A DNA stretch of 36,016 nucleotides from assembly GCA_937898585.1 (NCBI GenBank), contig CALDHR010000228.1:1-36016 (forward strand), written 5' to 3'. Both the position numbers and the translations under genes were made by a program. Positions 1 through 7,442 of the stretch are shown piece by piece. The stretch is from an uncultured Oligoflexia bacterium. GTDB lineage: Bacteria > Bdellovibrionota > Bacteriovoracia > Bacteriovoracales > Bacteriovoracaceae. The notes under the pieces are model-generated. The model had not been told where the DNA came from. It saw only the letters and a list, made by a program, of their open reading frames with translations, and made no database searches. The first letter of the stretch is position 1. The number at the start of each line of letters is the position of its first letter.

Positions 1-1
1 G

Positions 2-1615
2 AACCTTCCCGACACAGGACCTGAATACAATGTGACGAGAACCTATCTCAATTTAGTGATTCAGCTTCCTTGGAAGAAATCTTCCACAGAAAATTCAGAT
101 ATCCAAAAAGCAAAAAAAGTTTTGGACAAAGATCACTTTGGATTAGAGCGTGCCAAAGAGCGCATTTTAGAGTTTTTGGCCGTTCGTATGCTTAAACCTA
201 ACTATGATGGGACAATTCTTTGCTTAGCAGGCCCTCCTGGTGTGGGAAAAACCTCTCTTGGGCGAAGCATTGCCACCGCCCTTGGGCGAAAATTTTATCG
301 CATCGGTCTAGGAGGATCGCGCGATGAAGCAGAAATCAAAGGACACAGGCGAACTTATATTGGGGCCATGCCAGGAAAGATTATTCAGGCCCTCAAAAGA
401 GTAGAGGAAAACAACCCTGTTATCATGCTCGATGAAATTGATAAACTCGGTAGCAGCTATCAAGGCGATCCCTCCTCGGCCCTTCTCGAGGTTTTAGACC
501 CTGAACAAAATGACAAGTTCATCGATAATTATCTCGATCTTCCCTTTGATCTCTCTAAAGTTCTCTTTGTTGCCACGGCCAACTACATTGCCGATATCCC
601 CGCCCCATTGCTAGACCGAATGGAAGTCATTGAGCTGAGTGGCTACACCCTAGAAGAAAAAGTCTCTATTGCTGAAAAATGGGTTGTGCCTAAGCTTTTG
701 GGAAAACATGGATTGAAGAAAGAGCATCTCAAACTTTCGGCCAAAACTCTTCACCGCCTCATTAGCGATTATGCGCGCGAGCCGGGGATTAGAAATTTAG
801 AACAGATGATTGCCAAGCTCTGCCGTAAAGTGGCCATGGATAAAGTCTCGCTTTCTAAGACTCGTTTTAAACCCTTTGTGCCAGCGCCAGATGATTTAGA
901 GAATATTTTAGGACCTGTTCGCTTTCAAACAGAAGTCGCTGAAAAAGAGTTAGACCCTGGAGTGGTTATTGGTTTGGCGTGGACGCAGTATGGAGGAGAT
1001 ATTCTCTTTATTGAAAGCATTCCTCTCAAAGGGAAAGGATTTAAACTTACAGGTCAGCTAGGCGAAGTGATGAATGAGTCGGCCAATTTGGCCTATAGTT
1101 ATGTGCGAAAGCTTCTTCAAGAGGAGTCTGGAAATTTAGTGAAGCCTAAAAAGGCCGATACTGAGAATGAAGAGGGTGATGATTTTTTCTCTCATCATGA
1201 AGTTCACCTTCATCTTCCAGCAGGGGCAACACCTAAAGATGGTCCCAGCGCGGGAATGGCCATGGCCTTAGCTCTTTATGGCCTGGCAAAGGGAAAAAAA
1301 GTTCGCTCCTCTATGGCCATGACAGGAGAGTTATCTTTGACAGGAAAAATTCTTCCTATCGGTGGACTTAAAGAAAAGATCTTAGCGGCCAAACGATCGG
1401 GAATTAAGTTAGTTTTATTTCCTGAACAGAATATTAAAGACTTAAAAGATGTACCTGAAAATCATCGAAAGGGTCTAGAACTTGTGAGCGTCTCTCGCTT
1501 TGAAGAGGCCATGGAGATTGCTTTTTCTTCTCACAAGAAGAAAGTGAAAAGAAAAAGCAAGATCAAGACAGAGAAAAAAACGGTTCTTAAAATTCGTCGG
1601 AATCGTACTCGCTAA
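2..1615 (+). CDS. lon: ATP-dependent protease Lon, C-terminal two thirds (5' end outside window)
   Basis: Lon degrades misfolded and regulatory proteins in the cytoplasm. The frame is open from base 2 and already reads Lon sequence before the GTG at 32, so that GTG is internal and the gene begins upstream of the window. The AAA+ module has Walker A GPPGVGKT near 230-253 and Walker B with the sequence [10 protein letters not shown]. The protease domain has KDGPSAG, with the catalytic Ser codon at 1247-1249, and GGLKEK, with the catalytic Lys codon at 1370-1372. The last 30 or so residues are a Lys/Arg-rich tail beyond the usual domain end. Its 3' end overlaps convergent rpoZ by 29 nt. About 537 residues are visible, against roughly 780-810 in full-length Lon proteins. 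Confidence 0.96.
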   Translation, partial: NLPDTGPEYNVTRTYLNLVIQLPWKKSSTENSDIQKAKKVLDKDHFGLERAKERILEFLAVRMLKPNYDGTILCLAGPPGVGKTSLGRSIATALGRKFYRIGLGGSRDEAEIKGHRRTYIGAMPGKIIQALKRVEENNPVIMLDEIDKLGSSYQGDPSSALLEVLDPEQNDKFIDNYLDLPFDLSKVLFVATANYIADIPAPLLDRMEVIELSGYTLEEKVSIAEKWVVPKLLGKHGLKKEHLKLSAKTLHRLISDYAREPGIRNLEQMIAKLCRKVAMDKVSLSKTRFKPFVPAPDDLENILGPVRFQTEVAEKELDPGVVIGLAWTQYGGDILFIESIPLKGKGFKLTGQLGEVMNESANLAYSYVRKLLQEESGNLVKPKKADTENEEGDDFFSHHEVHLHLPAGATPKDGPSAGMAMALALYGLAKGKKVRSSMAMTGELSLTGKILPIGGLKEKILAAKRSGIKLVLFPEQNIKDLKDVPENHRKGLELVSVSRFEEAMEIAFSSHKKKVKRKSKIKTEKKTVLKIRRNRTR

Positions 1616-1799
1616 TTTGAGCGTGAACAACTTTGCCAGCAGCGATTTCGCGCAGAGCAGTAACGATGTCTTTGTTCTTTGATCGAACGAGATGTTCGTC
1701 GCCTTCGCGAAGTTGCTTTACCCTTTTAAATGTAAGATGTACTAGTTCATAGCGGTTTTCAACTTTATCAAGGCAGTCTTCAATTGTTATCCTGGCCAC
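1587..1799 (-). CDS. rpoZ: DNA-directed RNA polymerase omega subunit
   Basis: The 70-residue product matches the omega subunit, which helps assemble and stabilise RNA polymerase. It opens [20 protein letters not shown], followed by a basic helix and then the conserved stretch around [16 protein letters not shown]. The start is GTG at 1799-1797, preceded by AGGAG about 7 nt upstream. The acidic C-terminus (SEYDSDEF) is encoded antisense to the basic end of lon, with a 29-nt overlap. It stands alone on the minus strand. The next gene to its right is divergent, leaving about 90 bases for both promoters. Confidence 0.93.
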   Translation of the reverse strand: MARITIEDCLDKVENRYELVHLTFKRVKQLREGDEHLVRSKNKDIVTALREIAAGKVVHAQISEYDSDEF

Positions 1800-1887
1800 G
1801 AAGATTCTCCTAATTTAACTTTTAATAAATTTTATTTAAAAGGGGTTCATTGCATAAGGCCAGCAATTTAAGTTGAGTGGAAAAAAA

Positions 1888-2739
1888 ATGTCAAATCAAA
1901 TATTACTTTTTGTGAAAAAGATGCTGCTATTTTTCTCTTTTGCTCTTCCTTTGGTCCCCCTCTGGGGACAAAGCTGGATGATCCTCAGAGAATCAGAGGA
2001 AAAAAGACCTTTTTTTATTGAGAGCTCTTTAAGTCAGGCACGCCACTATTTAGAACAACTTAGTTGGCTAGGAAAAATGAGTTTTTCCTTTAAAGAAAAG
2101 AAACTTTCCCTTCGTTCCACTCAATATCTTCTCTCGCTTATTGCCGAGACCATTAATGAGGGGGGCAGTTATGCCTATTTAATGGAAAACAAGACATTAT
2201 CTTTTCATTTGATAGATAGTCCTTCCATCTTTTTCTTTTCTTTGCCCTCTGGAGATATTTATTTTTCTCGCAGTGCTTTTAAAAATATTTTTCGCAATGA
2301 AGGCGATCTGCTCTCTTTTCTTCTCTATGAGTTAACGAGAATTCATTTCTCCATTTACCCTAAAAGAAAAATTATTCCTCGAGGGGGATTGAGACCAGAG
2401 GAATTTCTTTATTTGATTCAACTGCCTTTAGAGGAAAGAAAGAATATTAACGAGTTTTGTTACGGTGTACTAAAGAGGAGCAAGAGGGACCCTTACCTTT
2501 ATCTAAGCTGGCTGCAGTTACTGGGACGCAATTATATGAAGGTACCTCACTTTGAAGATGCCTCAGGTCTTGCTGAGCAGGAATTTTCTTATAAAAAACT
2601 CTACCTTCAAGAAACTTCAAAAAATGAAAAAGGACAGTTGAAAGATGCCTCCAGTAAAGAGTATTATGATTTTACAAGGAATGTTTTAAATGAGCGAGAT
2701 AACGAAAAAGAACGGTATATTATGGAGCGAAAAAATTAA
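1888..2739 (+). CDS. Secreted protein with degenerate M48-type peptidase core
   Basis: The product is about 283 aa from ATG 1888. A TTG at 1873 is an in-frame alternative, but the ATG gives a cleaner signal peptide (KK, then a hydrophobic stretch ending near WGQSW). Residues about 108-155 follow the M48 peptidase layout: a beta strand with DSP, then SLPSGDIYFSRSAFKNIF, then a helix. Where zinc peptidases carry HEXXH, this protein has YELTR (codons 2326-2340), so both His ligands are lost. A non-catalytic envelope protein is the likely reading. The 3' end overlaps the next gene by 50 nt, tying it to the AmgK/MurU-like pair. The M48 assignment is by motif pattern and not certain. Confidence 0.6.
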   Translation: MSNQILLFVKKMLLFFSFALPLVPLWGQSWMILRESEEKRPFFIESSLSQARHYLEQLSWLGKMSFSFKEKKLSLRSTQYLLSLIAETINEGGSYAYLMENKTLSFHLIDSPSIFFFSLPSGDIYFSRSAFKNIFRNEGDLLSFLLYELTRIHFSIYPKRKIIPRGGLRPEEFLYLIQLPLEERKNINEFCYGVLKRSKRDPYLYLSWLQLLGRNYMKVPHFEDASGLAEQEFSYKKLYLQETSKNEKGQLKDASSKEYYDFTRNVLNERDNEKERYIMERKN

Positions 2740-3676
2740 AAGTTGTCTGAAAGATGAATGGCCTTCTTTTAAGGAAATAATTCCTCTTTCTTTGCAGGCA
2801 TCAGGAAGAGTTTATTTTCGTCTAAGAAAAGAAAATGATGAGAGTATGGTTCTCTGTTTCGATGAGACTCTTTGTGATGAGAAGCATTCTTTTTTACTTC
2901 AAAGCTCTTTTTTTCAGGAACAAGGAGTTTATACTCCCCAGCTACTTAAAATAGATTTTAAAAATCATTTTTACTTACAAGAAGACTTAGGTGATGAGTC
3001 ACTCTTAGTGAAAAGCTTTTTGGCAAAAGATGAAAAAGAGGTAGATGTTTTTTATAAAAATGTCATTGATGAAATGATGAAATGGCAAAAAATAAGAAAG
3101 AAGGGGGGAGAGTTTTCTTTTTCAGAGGAAAAATTTAATGAAGAAATAGAGAAGAGTATTGAGTTTTTTTATCAGAACTTTTTAAAGGTAAAAGACTCCG
3201 GTCATTTAAGAGAAATTAAAAATTTTTTTGCGCCTCTTAATAAAAAATTGAGCAATGAATCAACCTATTATACTCATCGCGATTTTCACTCGCGAAATAT
3301 TTTCTTCAAAGAAGAAAGACCTTATATTATTGATTATCAAGATGCTCGCTTTGGTCCTTTGAGTTATGATTTAGTTTCTCTTTTAGAAGATTCTTATTTT
3401 GATTTAAACAAAGAACAAAAAGAAGATTACAAAAACTACTTTTCTTGCAAAATGCAAATATCTCAAGATGAATTAGATCTCTCTTATAGGGAATGTTTTT
3501 TACAGCGAATTGTAAAAGTTCTAGGAACTTTTTCATTTTTAGGGATGAGAGAAGAGAAGAGATTTTATCTTCAATATATTGCTTTTAATGCAGAGAAATT
3601 GAGGCATTTTTTAAGTAATAAGAAAGAAGACAAGGAGCTTAAAGAGCTCCTGCTAAGGCCTTATTATGGTCTTTGA
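2690..3676 (+). CDS. amgK: APH-fold sugar kinase, probable N-acetylmuramate/N-acetylglucosamine kinase AmgK
   Basis: The 328-aa protein has the aminoglycoside-phosphotransferase kinase fold. The catalytic loop THRDFHSRN lies at 195-203 with Asp198. The metal-binding part IIDYQDARFGPLSYDLVSLL lies at 213-232 with Asp215. The wording HRDFHSRN plus YQDA.FGP..YDLVSLL is typical of AmgK, which phosphorylates the anomeric OH of MurNAc or GlcNAc in cell-wall recycling. The next gene is a MurU-like uridylyltransferase overlapping by 11 nt, which strongly supports this over an antibiotic kinase. AAGGA lies about 9 nt upstream of the start, inside the preceding gene. Other APH-family kinases remain possible for substrate. 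Confidence 0.8.
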   Translation: MSEITKKNGILWSEKIKSCLKDEWPSFKEIIPLSLQASGRVYFRLRKENDESMVLCFDETLCDEKHSFLLQSSFFQEQGVYTPQLLKIDFKNHFYLQEDLGDESLLVKSFLAKDEKEVDVFYKNVIDEMMKWQKIRKKGGEFSFSEEKFNEEIEKSIEFFYQNFLKVKDSGHLREIKNFFAPLNKKLSNESTYYTHRDFHSRNIFFKEERPYIIDYQDARFGPLSYDLVSLLEDSYFDLNKEQKEDYKNYFSCKMQISQDELDLSYRECFLQRIVKVLGTFSFLGMREEKRFYLQYIAFNAEKLRHFLSNKKEDKELKELLLRPYYGL

Positions 3677-4595
3677 TTATCTTTTTTTATTGGCAGCGGG
3701 TAAGGCCACAAGAATGAAGGAGATTTGCAAGAAACGGCCTAAGGTTCTTTTGCCTATCTATGATGTTTTGGCCCTTGATCTTTTTTTGCGTTACTACGCT
3801 CCGATGGTGGATAAAAAAATTTTCATCAATACTCATGATTTTCATGAAGAGATAAAAGATGCTTGTGAGAAATCTTCTTACAAAGAAAAAATTGTTTTAC
3901 TAAAAGAGGAGATTCTTTTGGATGTAGGAGGGGCCGTAATGAACCTCAAAAAGCATCTTAAGGATCAAGGAGAAGAAGAAGGCAGGGTTCTCCTTGTTAA
4001 TGCCGATCAGTTTTATTTTTTTGAGGAAGAAAAAAAAGAAGATCATCATGGAGTGGCCCTTTTTTCAACAAAAGTTCCTCGTTCTTTAAAATTTAATGCG
4101 CTTAAAGTTGATGAGAATAATTTTCTTAAAGAAATTATTCCAAGTGATTTGATAAAAGAAAAAGAGCATCTTACTTATACGGGAGTCGCTCTCCTTGATT
4201 TAAGTCACATTGATTATAAAGAAGGTGTAAGTTCTTTTTTCAAAACAGTGGCCAATTATAAAGAAAAAGATGTTTTTATTTTTCCACCTCAAGAGATAAA
4301 GAGCTTTGATTTTGGGACACCTCTTCGCTACTATCAATTTTTGATCCATCTCTTGGAAGCAGAAGAGTCTTATTTTCATGAGGCCATAGATAAGAAGAAG
4401 ATTAATAAAGAGAGACAAAATTATCAGGCGGGAGAAGAAGAAAAAGTTATCAATTTAGGAGGAAATATCATTAAAAATACAAGCAAGGGGTATATTGTGA
4501 CATATTACAGTACTCATCAGGTTGCAGAGAAGGAAGGGTTTTATTTTTTTGATGATTTTGTTGAGGTTTTCCCTTCTCGTGATATAGAATCGTAG
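3666..4595 (+). CDS. murU: Nucleotidyltransferase, probable N-acetylmuramate-1-phosphate uridylyltransferase MurU
   Basis: The 309-aa protein is of the sugar-1-phosphate nucleotidyltransferase family. The nucleotide-binding loop LAAGKATRM lies at 9-17, with Ala where most relatives have Gly. It is followed by RPKVLLPI with Lys26, GGAV at 88-91, and the metal-binding VNADQF with Asp114. Next to an AmgK-like kinase it most likely converts MurNAc-1-phosphate to UDP-MurNAc, a shortcut that bypasses MurA/MurB. The protein is longer than a minimal MurU (around 225 aa): residues from about 240 form an extra charged C-terminal segment of unknown role. It overlaps amgK by 11 nt and convergent ferredoxin by 55 nt. 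Confidence 0.78.
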   Translation: MVFDYLFLLAAGKATRMKEICKKRPKVLLPIYDVLALDLFLRYYAPMVDKKIFINTHDFHEEIKDACEKSSYKEKIVLLKEEILLDVGGAVMNLKKHLKDQGEEEGRVLLVNADQFYFFEEEKKEDHHGVALFSTKVPRSLKFNALKVDENNFLKEIIPSDLIKEKEHLTYTGVALLDLSHIDYKEGVSSFFKTVANYKEKDVFIFPPQEIKSFDFGTPLRYYQFLIHLLEAEESYFHEAIDKKKINKERQNYQAGEEEKVINLGGNIIKNTSKGYIVTYYSTHQVAEKEGFYFFDDFVEVFPSRDIES

Positions 4596-4762
4596 GGGCA
4601 GATAAGATAACAGAGATCGCAGGATGTGCAGCGATAGTCATCAATAAAGAGACCATTCTTATCTTCGAGAATAGCACTTTCAGGACAAATAATTTGGCAT
4701 AAATCACAGTTTATACAAGAGGCCGTGATTTTAAATTGATCATTAAAAAAGTTTTCATTCAT
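4541..4762 (-). CDS. Small 2[4Fe-4S] ferredoxin
   Basis: The 73-residue protein has two classical cluster motifs, CINCDLCQIICP (residues 16-27) and CTSCDLCYLICP (45-56). It is a bacterial-type soluble electron carrier. The C-terminus is a short Lys/Ser tail. AGAAAG lies directly upstream of the ATG at 4762. Its last 55 nt are antisense to the end of the murU-like gene. It is a single-gene unit, so its redox partner cannot be told from context. An overlapping 78-aa reading frame on the same strand (4471-4707) is a shadow. Confidence 0.88.
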   Translation of the reverse strand: MNENFFNDQFKITASCINCDLCQIICPESAILEDKNGLFIDDYRCTSCDLCYLICPYDSISREGKTSTKSSKK

Positions 4763-4808
4763 CTTTCTAGTGTGAAAGATTTAAGGGAAAATGAAAAAGA
4801 GGAAAAAT

Positions 4809-4922
4809 ATGCTGGCCTTGAGACTAATAACCTATCTTTTCTGTTTATTTAATTCCCTAAGTTTTTTTTTTACTTTCTCGTTAAACACTACTTCTCAATG
4901 GTTCCTCTTTTTAGCAAAGTAA
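4809..4922 (+). CDS. Short hydrophobic ORF, possible leader peptide or true 5' end of the next gene
   Basis: A 37-codon frame starts at ATG 4809 with a good ribosome site (AGAGG, 6-7 nt upstream). It encodes a hydrophobic peptide and ends at TAA 4920-4922, overlapping the start of the next gene by 25 nt. It contains a run of ten T at 4862-4871. A -1 frame change on that run would join it to the following 211-aa membrane protein, whose own ATG has no visible ribosome site. So it may be a leader peptide, the real N-terminus reached by slippage, or a sign of a missing T in the assembly. Confidence 0.3.
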   Translation: MLALRLITYLFCLFNSLSFFFTFSLNTTSQWFLFLAK

Positions 4923-5533
4923 TTTTTTTCGATTTTCTCAATGAAGAAAAAGTTCTTCTTCTTATTTTTTGCGCTCTTTTTTTGACAACACTTTTAAGAC
5001 AAAAAATATCAAAAATATTTTTTCTCTTCTTTCACGGACTGATAAGTTTTTATTTTCTTTTTGAGTTTTATCAAAAAATGCAAAGTGAGATTTTCATTCT
5101 TTTTTCGGCCGAAATATTTTTTGCTTATCTCTTTGGTTATTTATGGTGGGATTTTTTAGATCGCTCTTATAATTCTTGCAGAGTATCTCTCTTTGACAGA
5201 GAGTTTCGGCCAGAGGTTCCCCTTGAAAGCTATCTTAAATTTAGTAAGAAAAAAGAAGAAAAATCTTTGCGCTCTTTTGTTGTCTCTTGGGATGAAGAAT
5301 CAATTTCACTTCTTGTGCCGGACCTTAGTGAGCATTCTTTTTTTAAAAAGGGACATTGGGATCTTTTTTTTGATGGGCGTCGTTATTCTTATCCCGTGAG
5401 AGTAGTTGACTTTTTTAGAGAGAAAAAGATTATCCACCTTTTGGTAGCAAAAGAAAGGAGAGAAAAAAGAGAAGAGATGAGCTGGGGGGAAATATTTATC
5501 TTATTAGAGAGAAGAGGTTACTTAACCCATTAA
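4898..5533 (+). CDS. Membrane protein with C-terminal cytoplasmic PilZ-like domain, function unknown
   Basis: The 211-aa product has three predicted membrane segments (about 16-33, 38-58 and 63-82) and then a charged soluble part of about 125 residues. The soluble part alternates short hydrophobic strands, with a motif near SFVVSWDEESISLLVPDLS, and loosely resembles a PilZ barrel. It lacks a clear RxxxR and DxSxxG, so c-di-GMP binding is not supported. No ribosome site is seen before ATG 4898. The frame is open upstream to a stop at 4850 without another usual start, which raises the frameshift question discussed for the T10 run. It is followed by a small unknown gene 30 nt on. Confidence 0.6.
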   Translation: MVPLFSKVIFFDFLNEEKVLLLIFCALFLTTLLRQKISKIFFLFFHGLISFYFLFEFYQKMQSEIFILFSAEIFFAYLFGYLWWDFLDRSYNSCRVSLFDREFRPEVPLESYLKFSKKKEEKSLRSFVVSWDEESISLLVPDLSEHSFFKKGHWDLFFDGRRYSYPVRVVDFFREKKIIHLLVAKERREKREEMSWGEIFILLERRGYLTH

Positions 5534-5563
5534 GAATTCTTTGTTTATTCCGACAGAAAACTC

Positions 5564-5869
5564 ATGAAGAATGAATATGATAAACTCCTTAAAGAAACCT
5601 ATGACCTATTAGATGAGAAGGGAAAGTTTTTGCTTTGTTTGAAAAAAAACACAAAAAGAGGGGTTTTTATTTCAACATCAGAAAAATTTCCCTACTGCCT
5701 TCCTGTTAACTGTCCTTGGCTGCAAGAGGATTCACTAAAAAAGCTATTATCTGTTTGTAATATCTTAATGAATGAGAGCTTTACTCATATTCAACGCCAG
5801 GATTCTTTTCTTCCCAGTGAGAAGATAATAATCCTTCTTACAAAGAATGGTAGTAATTCTTCATCTTAA
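5564..5869 (+). CDS. Small hypothetical protein with several cysteines
   Basis: I do not recognise this 101-aa protein. It has no signal peptide or membrane segment. Four cysteines are seen, including CLPVNCPW near residues 45-52, which might be redox or metal related but match no motif I know. It probably shares a transcript with the membrane protein 30 nt upstream. No strong ribosome site precedes ATG 5564. Its last 32 nt overlap the 3' end of the convergent nfo-type gene, and it ends in a Ser/Asn tail encoded by that overlap. Confidence 0.5.
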   Translation: MKNEYDKLLKETYDLLDEKGKFLLCLKKNTKRGVFISTSEKFPYCLPVNCPWLQEDSLKKLLSVCNILMNESFTHIQRQDSFLPSEKIIILLTKNGSNSSS

Positions 5870-6674
5870 GAGCATCAATTTCTAAATTTGGTCCTGCCGA
5901 GATAACATGTCCGCCACAATCTTTATCTTTAAAGGCCCTCATAAGATCGCGCCAGTTAAAATTTGATTCATCGAGGTTCATGTGTTTTAAGTCGCCTTTA
6001 GAGTTAGAGCTAACGCCCGAGAGATGTATGTGCATTTTTTCCAGAGCACTGTGTCCAATCTCTGCTTCAATGCGGTTTAAAATTTCCATAAATTCGCTAT
6101 AGCTATTGCATTCATTGGTGCGTGCATAGAGGTGAGAGAAGTCCAGGCATGGCCAACAGCTGGGAACTGATTTAGCAAGACCTAGAAGTTCATCGAGAGA
6201 GCCAAACTGACTTGTTTTTCCTGTAAGTTCAGGGCGAAGTTCAATATCAATATCAAGACGAGCGAGTCTTTCTTCGATGACATTGAGGCTTTTTTCTACT
6301 AGATCAAAGACATCATAGGGAGAATCTTTCATGTAAAAAGCAGCATGAAATGTCATGGATTCTGCCCCGCACATATCAGAGACTTTTGCCGTTTGAATAA
6401 TTCTCTCTACAGAAGAGTCAATTTTATCTTGTTCACGAGCGTTTAAGTTAATATAGTAGGGTCCATGAGAAGTGAGAGGAATTCCTAATTGGTAGGAGGC
6501 ACGACGAAGCCCAGAACTTGTTTCTTCTTTCATGCGTACACCATGGGAAAACTCCAATTGCATACAATCAAGGCCTAATTGATGGATTCTTTTAACTCCT
6601 TCAATGGGATTGCCTTTTTTAATAGTGCTATTGGGAATACCCGCCGTGCCAAAAAGTAGCTTTGATAAAGTCAT
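5838..6674 (-). CDS. nfo: Endonuclease IV (AP endonuclease family 2)
   Basis: The 278-aa TIM-barrel protein is of the Nfo type, which cuts DNA at abasic sites in base excision repair. The zinc ligands of the family can be placed: His70 (SHGPYY), His110 (FHAA), Glu149 (ELTG), Asp178 and His181 (CLDFSH), His215 or 217 (MHIHLSG), His231 and Glu265 (LEIDAL). Length agrees with E. coli Nfo (285 aa). I chose the ATG at 6674 because AGGGGA lies just upstream. An in-frame ATG at 6689 has no such site and would put that ribosome site inside the gene. A sugar-isomerase-like TIM barrel is the alternative, but the ligand set favours Nfo. Confidence 0.78.
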   Translation of the reverse strand: MTLSKLLFGTAGIPNSTIKKGNPIEGVKRIHQLGLDCMQLEFSHGVRMKEETSSGLRRASYQLGIPLTSHGPYYINLNAREQDKIDSSVERIIQTAKVSDMCGAESMTFHAAFYMKDSPYDVFDLVEKSLNVIEERLARLDIDIELRPELTGKTSQFGSLDELLGLAKSVPSCWPCLDFSHLYARTNECNSYSEFMEILNRIEAEIGHSALEKMHIHLSGVSSNSKGDLKHMNLDESNFNWRDLMRAFKDKDCGGHVISAGPNLEIDALKMKNYYHSL

Positions 6675-6707
6675 GAGTTCCCCTCTCATTTATATGAAAA
6701 TTTCAAT

Positions 6708-6721
6708 TATGGTATACCATA
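6708..6721. promoter_or_regulatory. Perfect 14-bp palindrome upstream of nfo
   Basis: TATGGTATACCATA is a perfect inverted repeat 34 bp before the nfo start. On the minus strand a weak promoter can be drawn, with -35 TTGAAA at 6745-6740, an 18-bp spacer, and -10 TATGGT at 6721-6716. That places the palindrome over the -10 element, where a repressor would act. It does not match the SOS boxes I know. The same 120-bp gap also serves the divergent operon starting at 6795. Confidence 0.35.
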
Positions 6722-6794
6722 GCATAAGTGTCATTTTTTTTTCAAAGAAAACCTATGACACGTAACAATAAGTGTAAAAAATGAAAGGTTTTAG

Positions 6795-7442
6795 ATGAAT
6801 TCCTCATTTGTAATGATTTTTTTAATTCATGAATTAAAAGTTGTTTTTTGTTTTTTTTTAATATCTTTGAGTGTCATTTATTTGCTGACACCCTATGGGA
6901 CCTCACTTTATCTCTATTGGCGTCTAAAAAGAAAAAAAGTTTTAAAAAATCAGTATCTTCTTTTTGACTGCCAAGTAGAAAGTTTTTGTGCTAAGTGGCA
7001 TTATTCTCCTGTGAATTTTTTTCTTATTCAGGAGAAGAATATTGTTTTAAAGGGATCTTATTTTCTCGTTCCGAGGATTTTTTCTCCTACAGAAGTTTAC
7101 TTAACGGAAGATTTCTTTAATAAAATGACAAAAAAAGAGTTAGAGAGAATTTTTTCTCAAGCAGGGAAGAAAAACTTCTTTATTTCTTTTGCTCTTTTTT
7201 GGCCTAATATTATGATCTGCTATTTTCTTATGTTTACTCGATTTATCTTTTCATTTTTTGATATGAAAAAAAGTTTTTCTTCTTCCATGATAAATTTCGT
7301 TATATTTTTCACCGTTCTTCCTTATTTAATGGTTTTTAATTTTTTAAAAAAAGATAAAAAAGTATATGGTGATATGGTTAAAATGTTTGACTCACATCTT
7401 TCATTAGATATAAAACTTCTTCCTCTTTTTTACCTTCTTTAA
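6795..7442 (+). CDS. Membrane protein resembling a catalytically dead M48/M56 metalloprotease
   Basis: The 215-aa protein has membrane segments near 12-34, 130-155 and 163-185. Between them is a core that reads like HtpX/BlaR1-type peptidases: SYFLVPRIFSPTEVYLTEDF, then a helix with MTKKELERIF (residues about 88-120). Where the HEXXH helix should follow, the sequence is SQAGKKNFF, so no zinc site exists. Upstream AAAGG serves as ribosome site. Its stop overlaps the ATG of the histidine kinase by one base, so the two are co-translated and probably functionally linked, for example as a sensor partner. The fold assignment is inference from motif order only. Confidence 0.55.
   Translation: MNSSFVMIFLIHELKVVFCFFLISLSVIYLLTPYGTSLYLYWRLKRKKVLKNQYLLFDCQVESFCAKWHYSPVNFFLIQEKNIVLKGSYFLVPRIFSPTEVYLTEDFFNKMTKKELERIFSQAGKKNFFISFALFWPNIMICYFLMFTRFIFSFFDMKKSFSSSMINFVIFFTVLPYLMVFNFLKKDKKVYGDMVKMFDSHLSLDIKLLPLFYLL

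Noticed and set aside
32-34. GTG as the start of lon
   Set aside because: The frame is open to base 2 and already encodes conserved Lon residues before it, so the gene begins outside the window.
3327-3536. 69-aa minus-strand ORF inside amgK
   Set aside because: It is antisense to the conserved kinase catalytic region and shows no features of its own.
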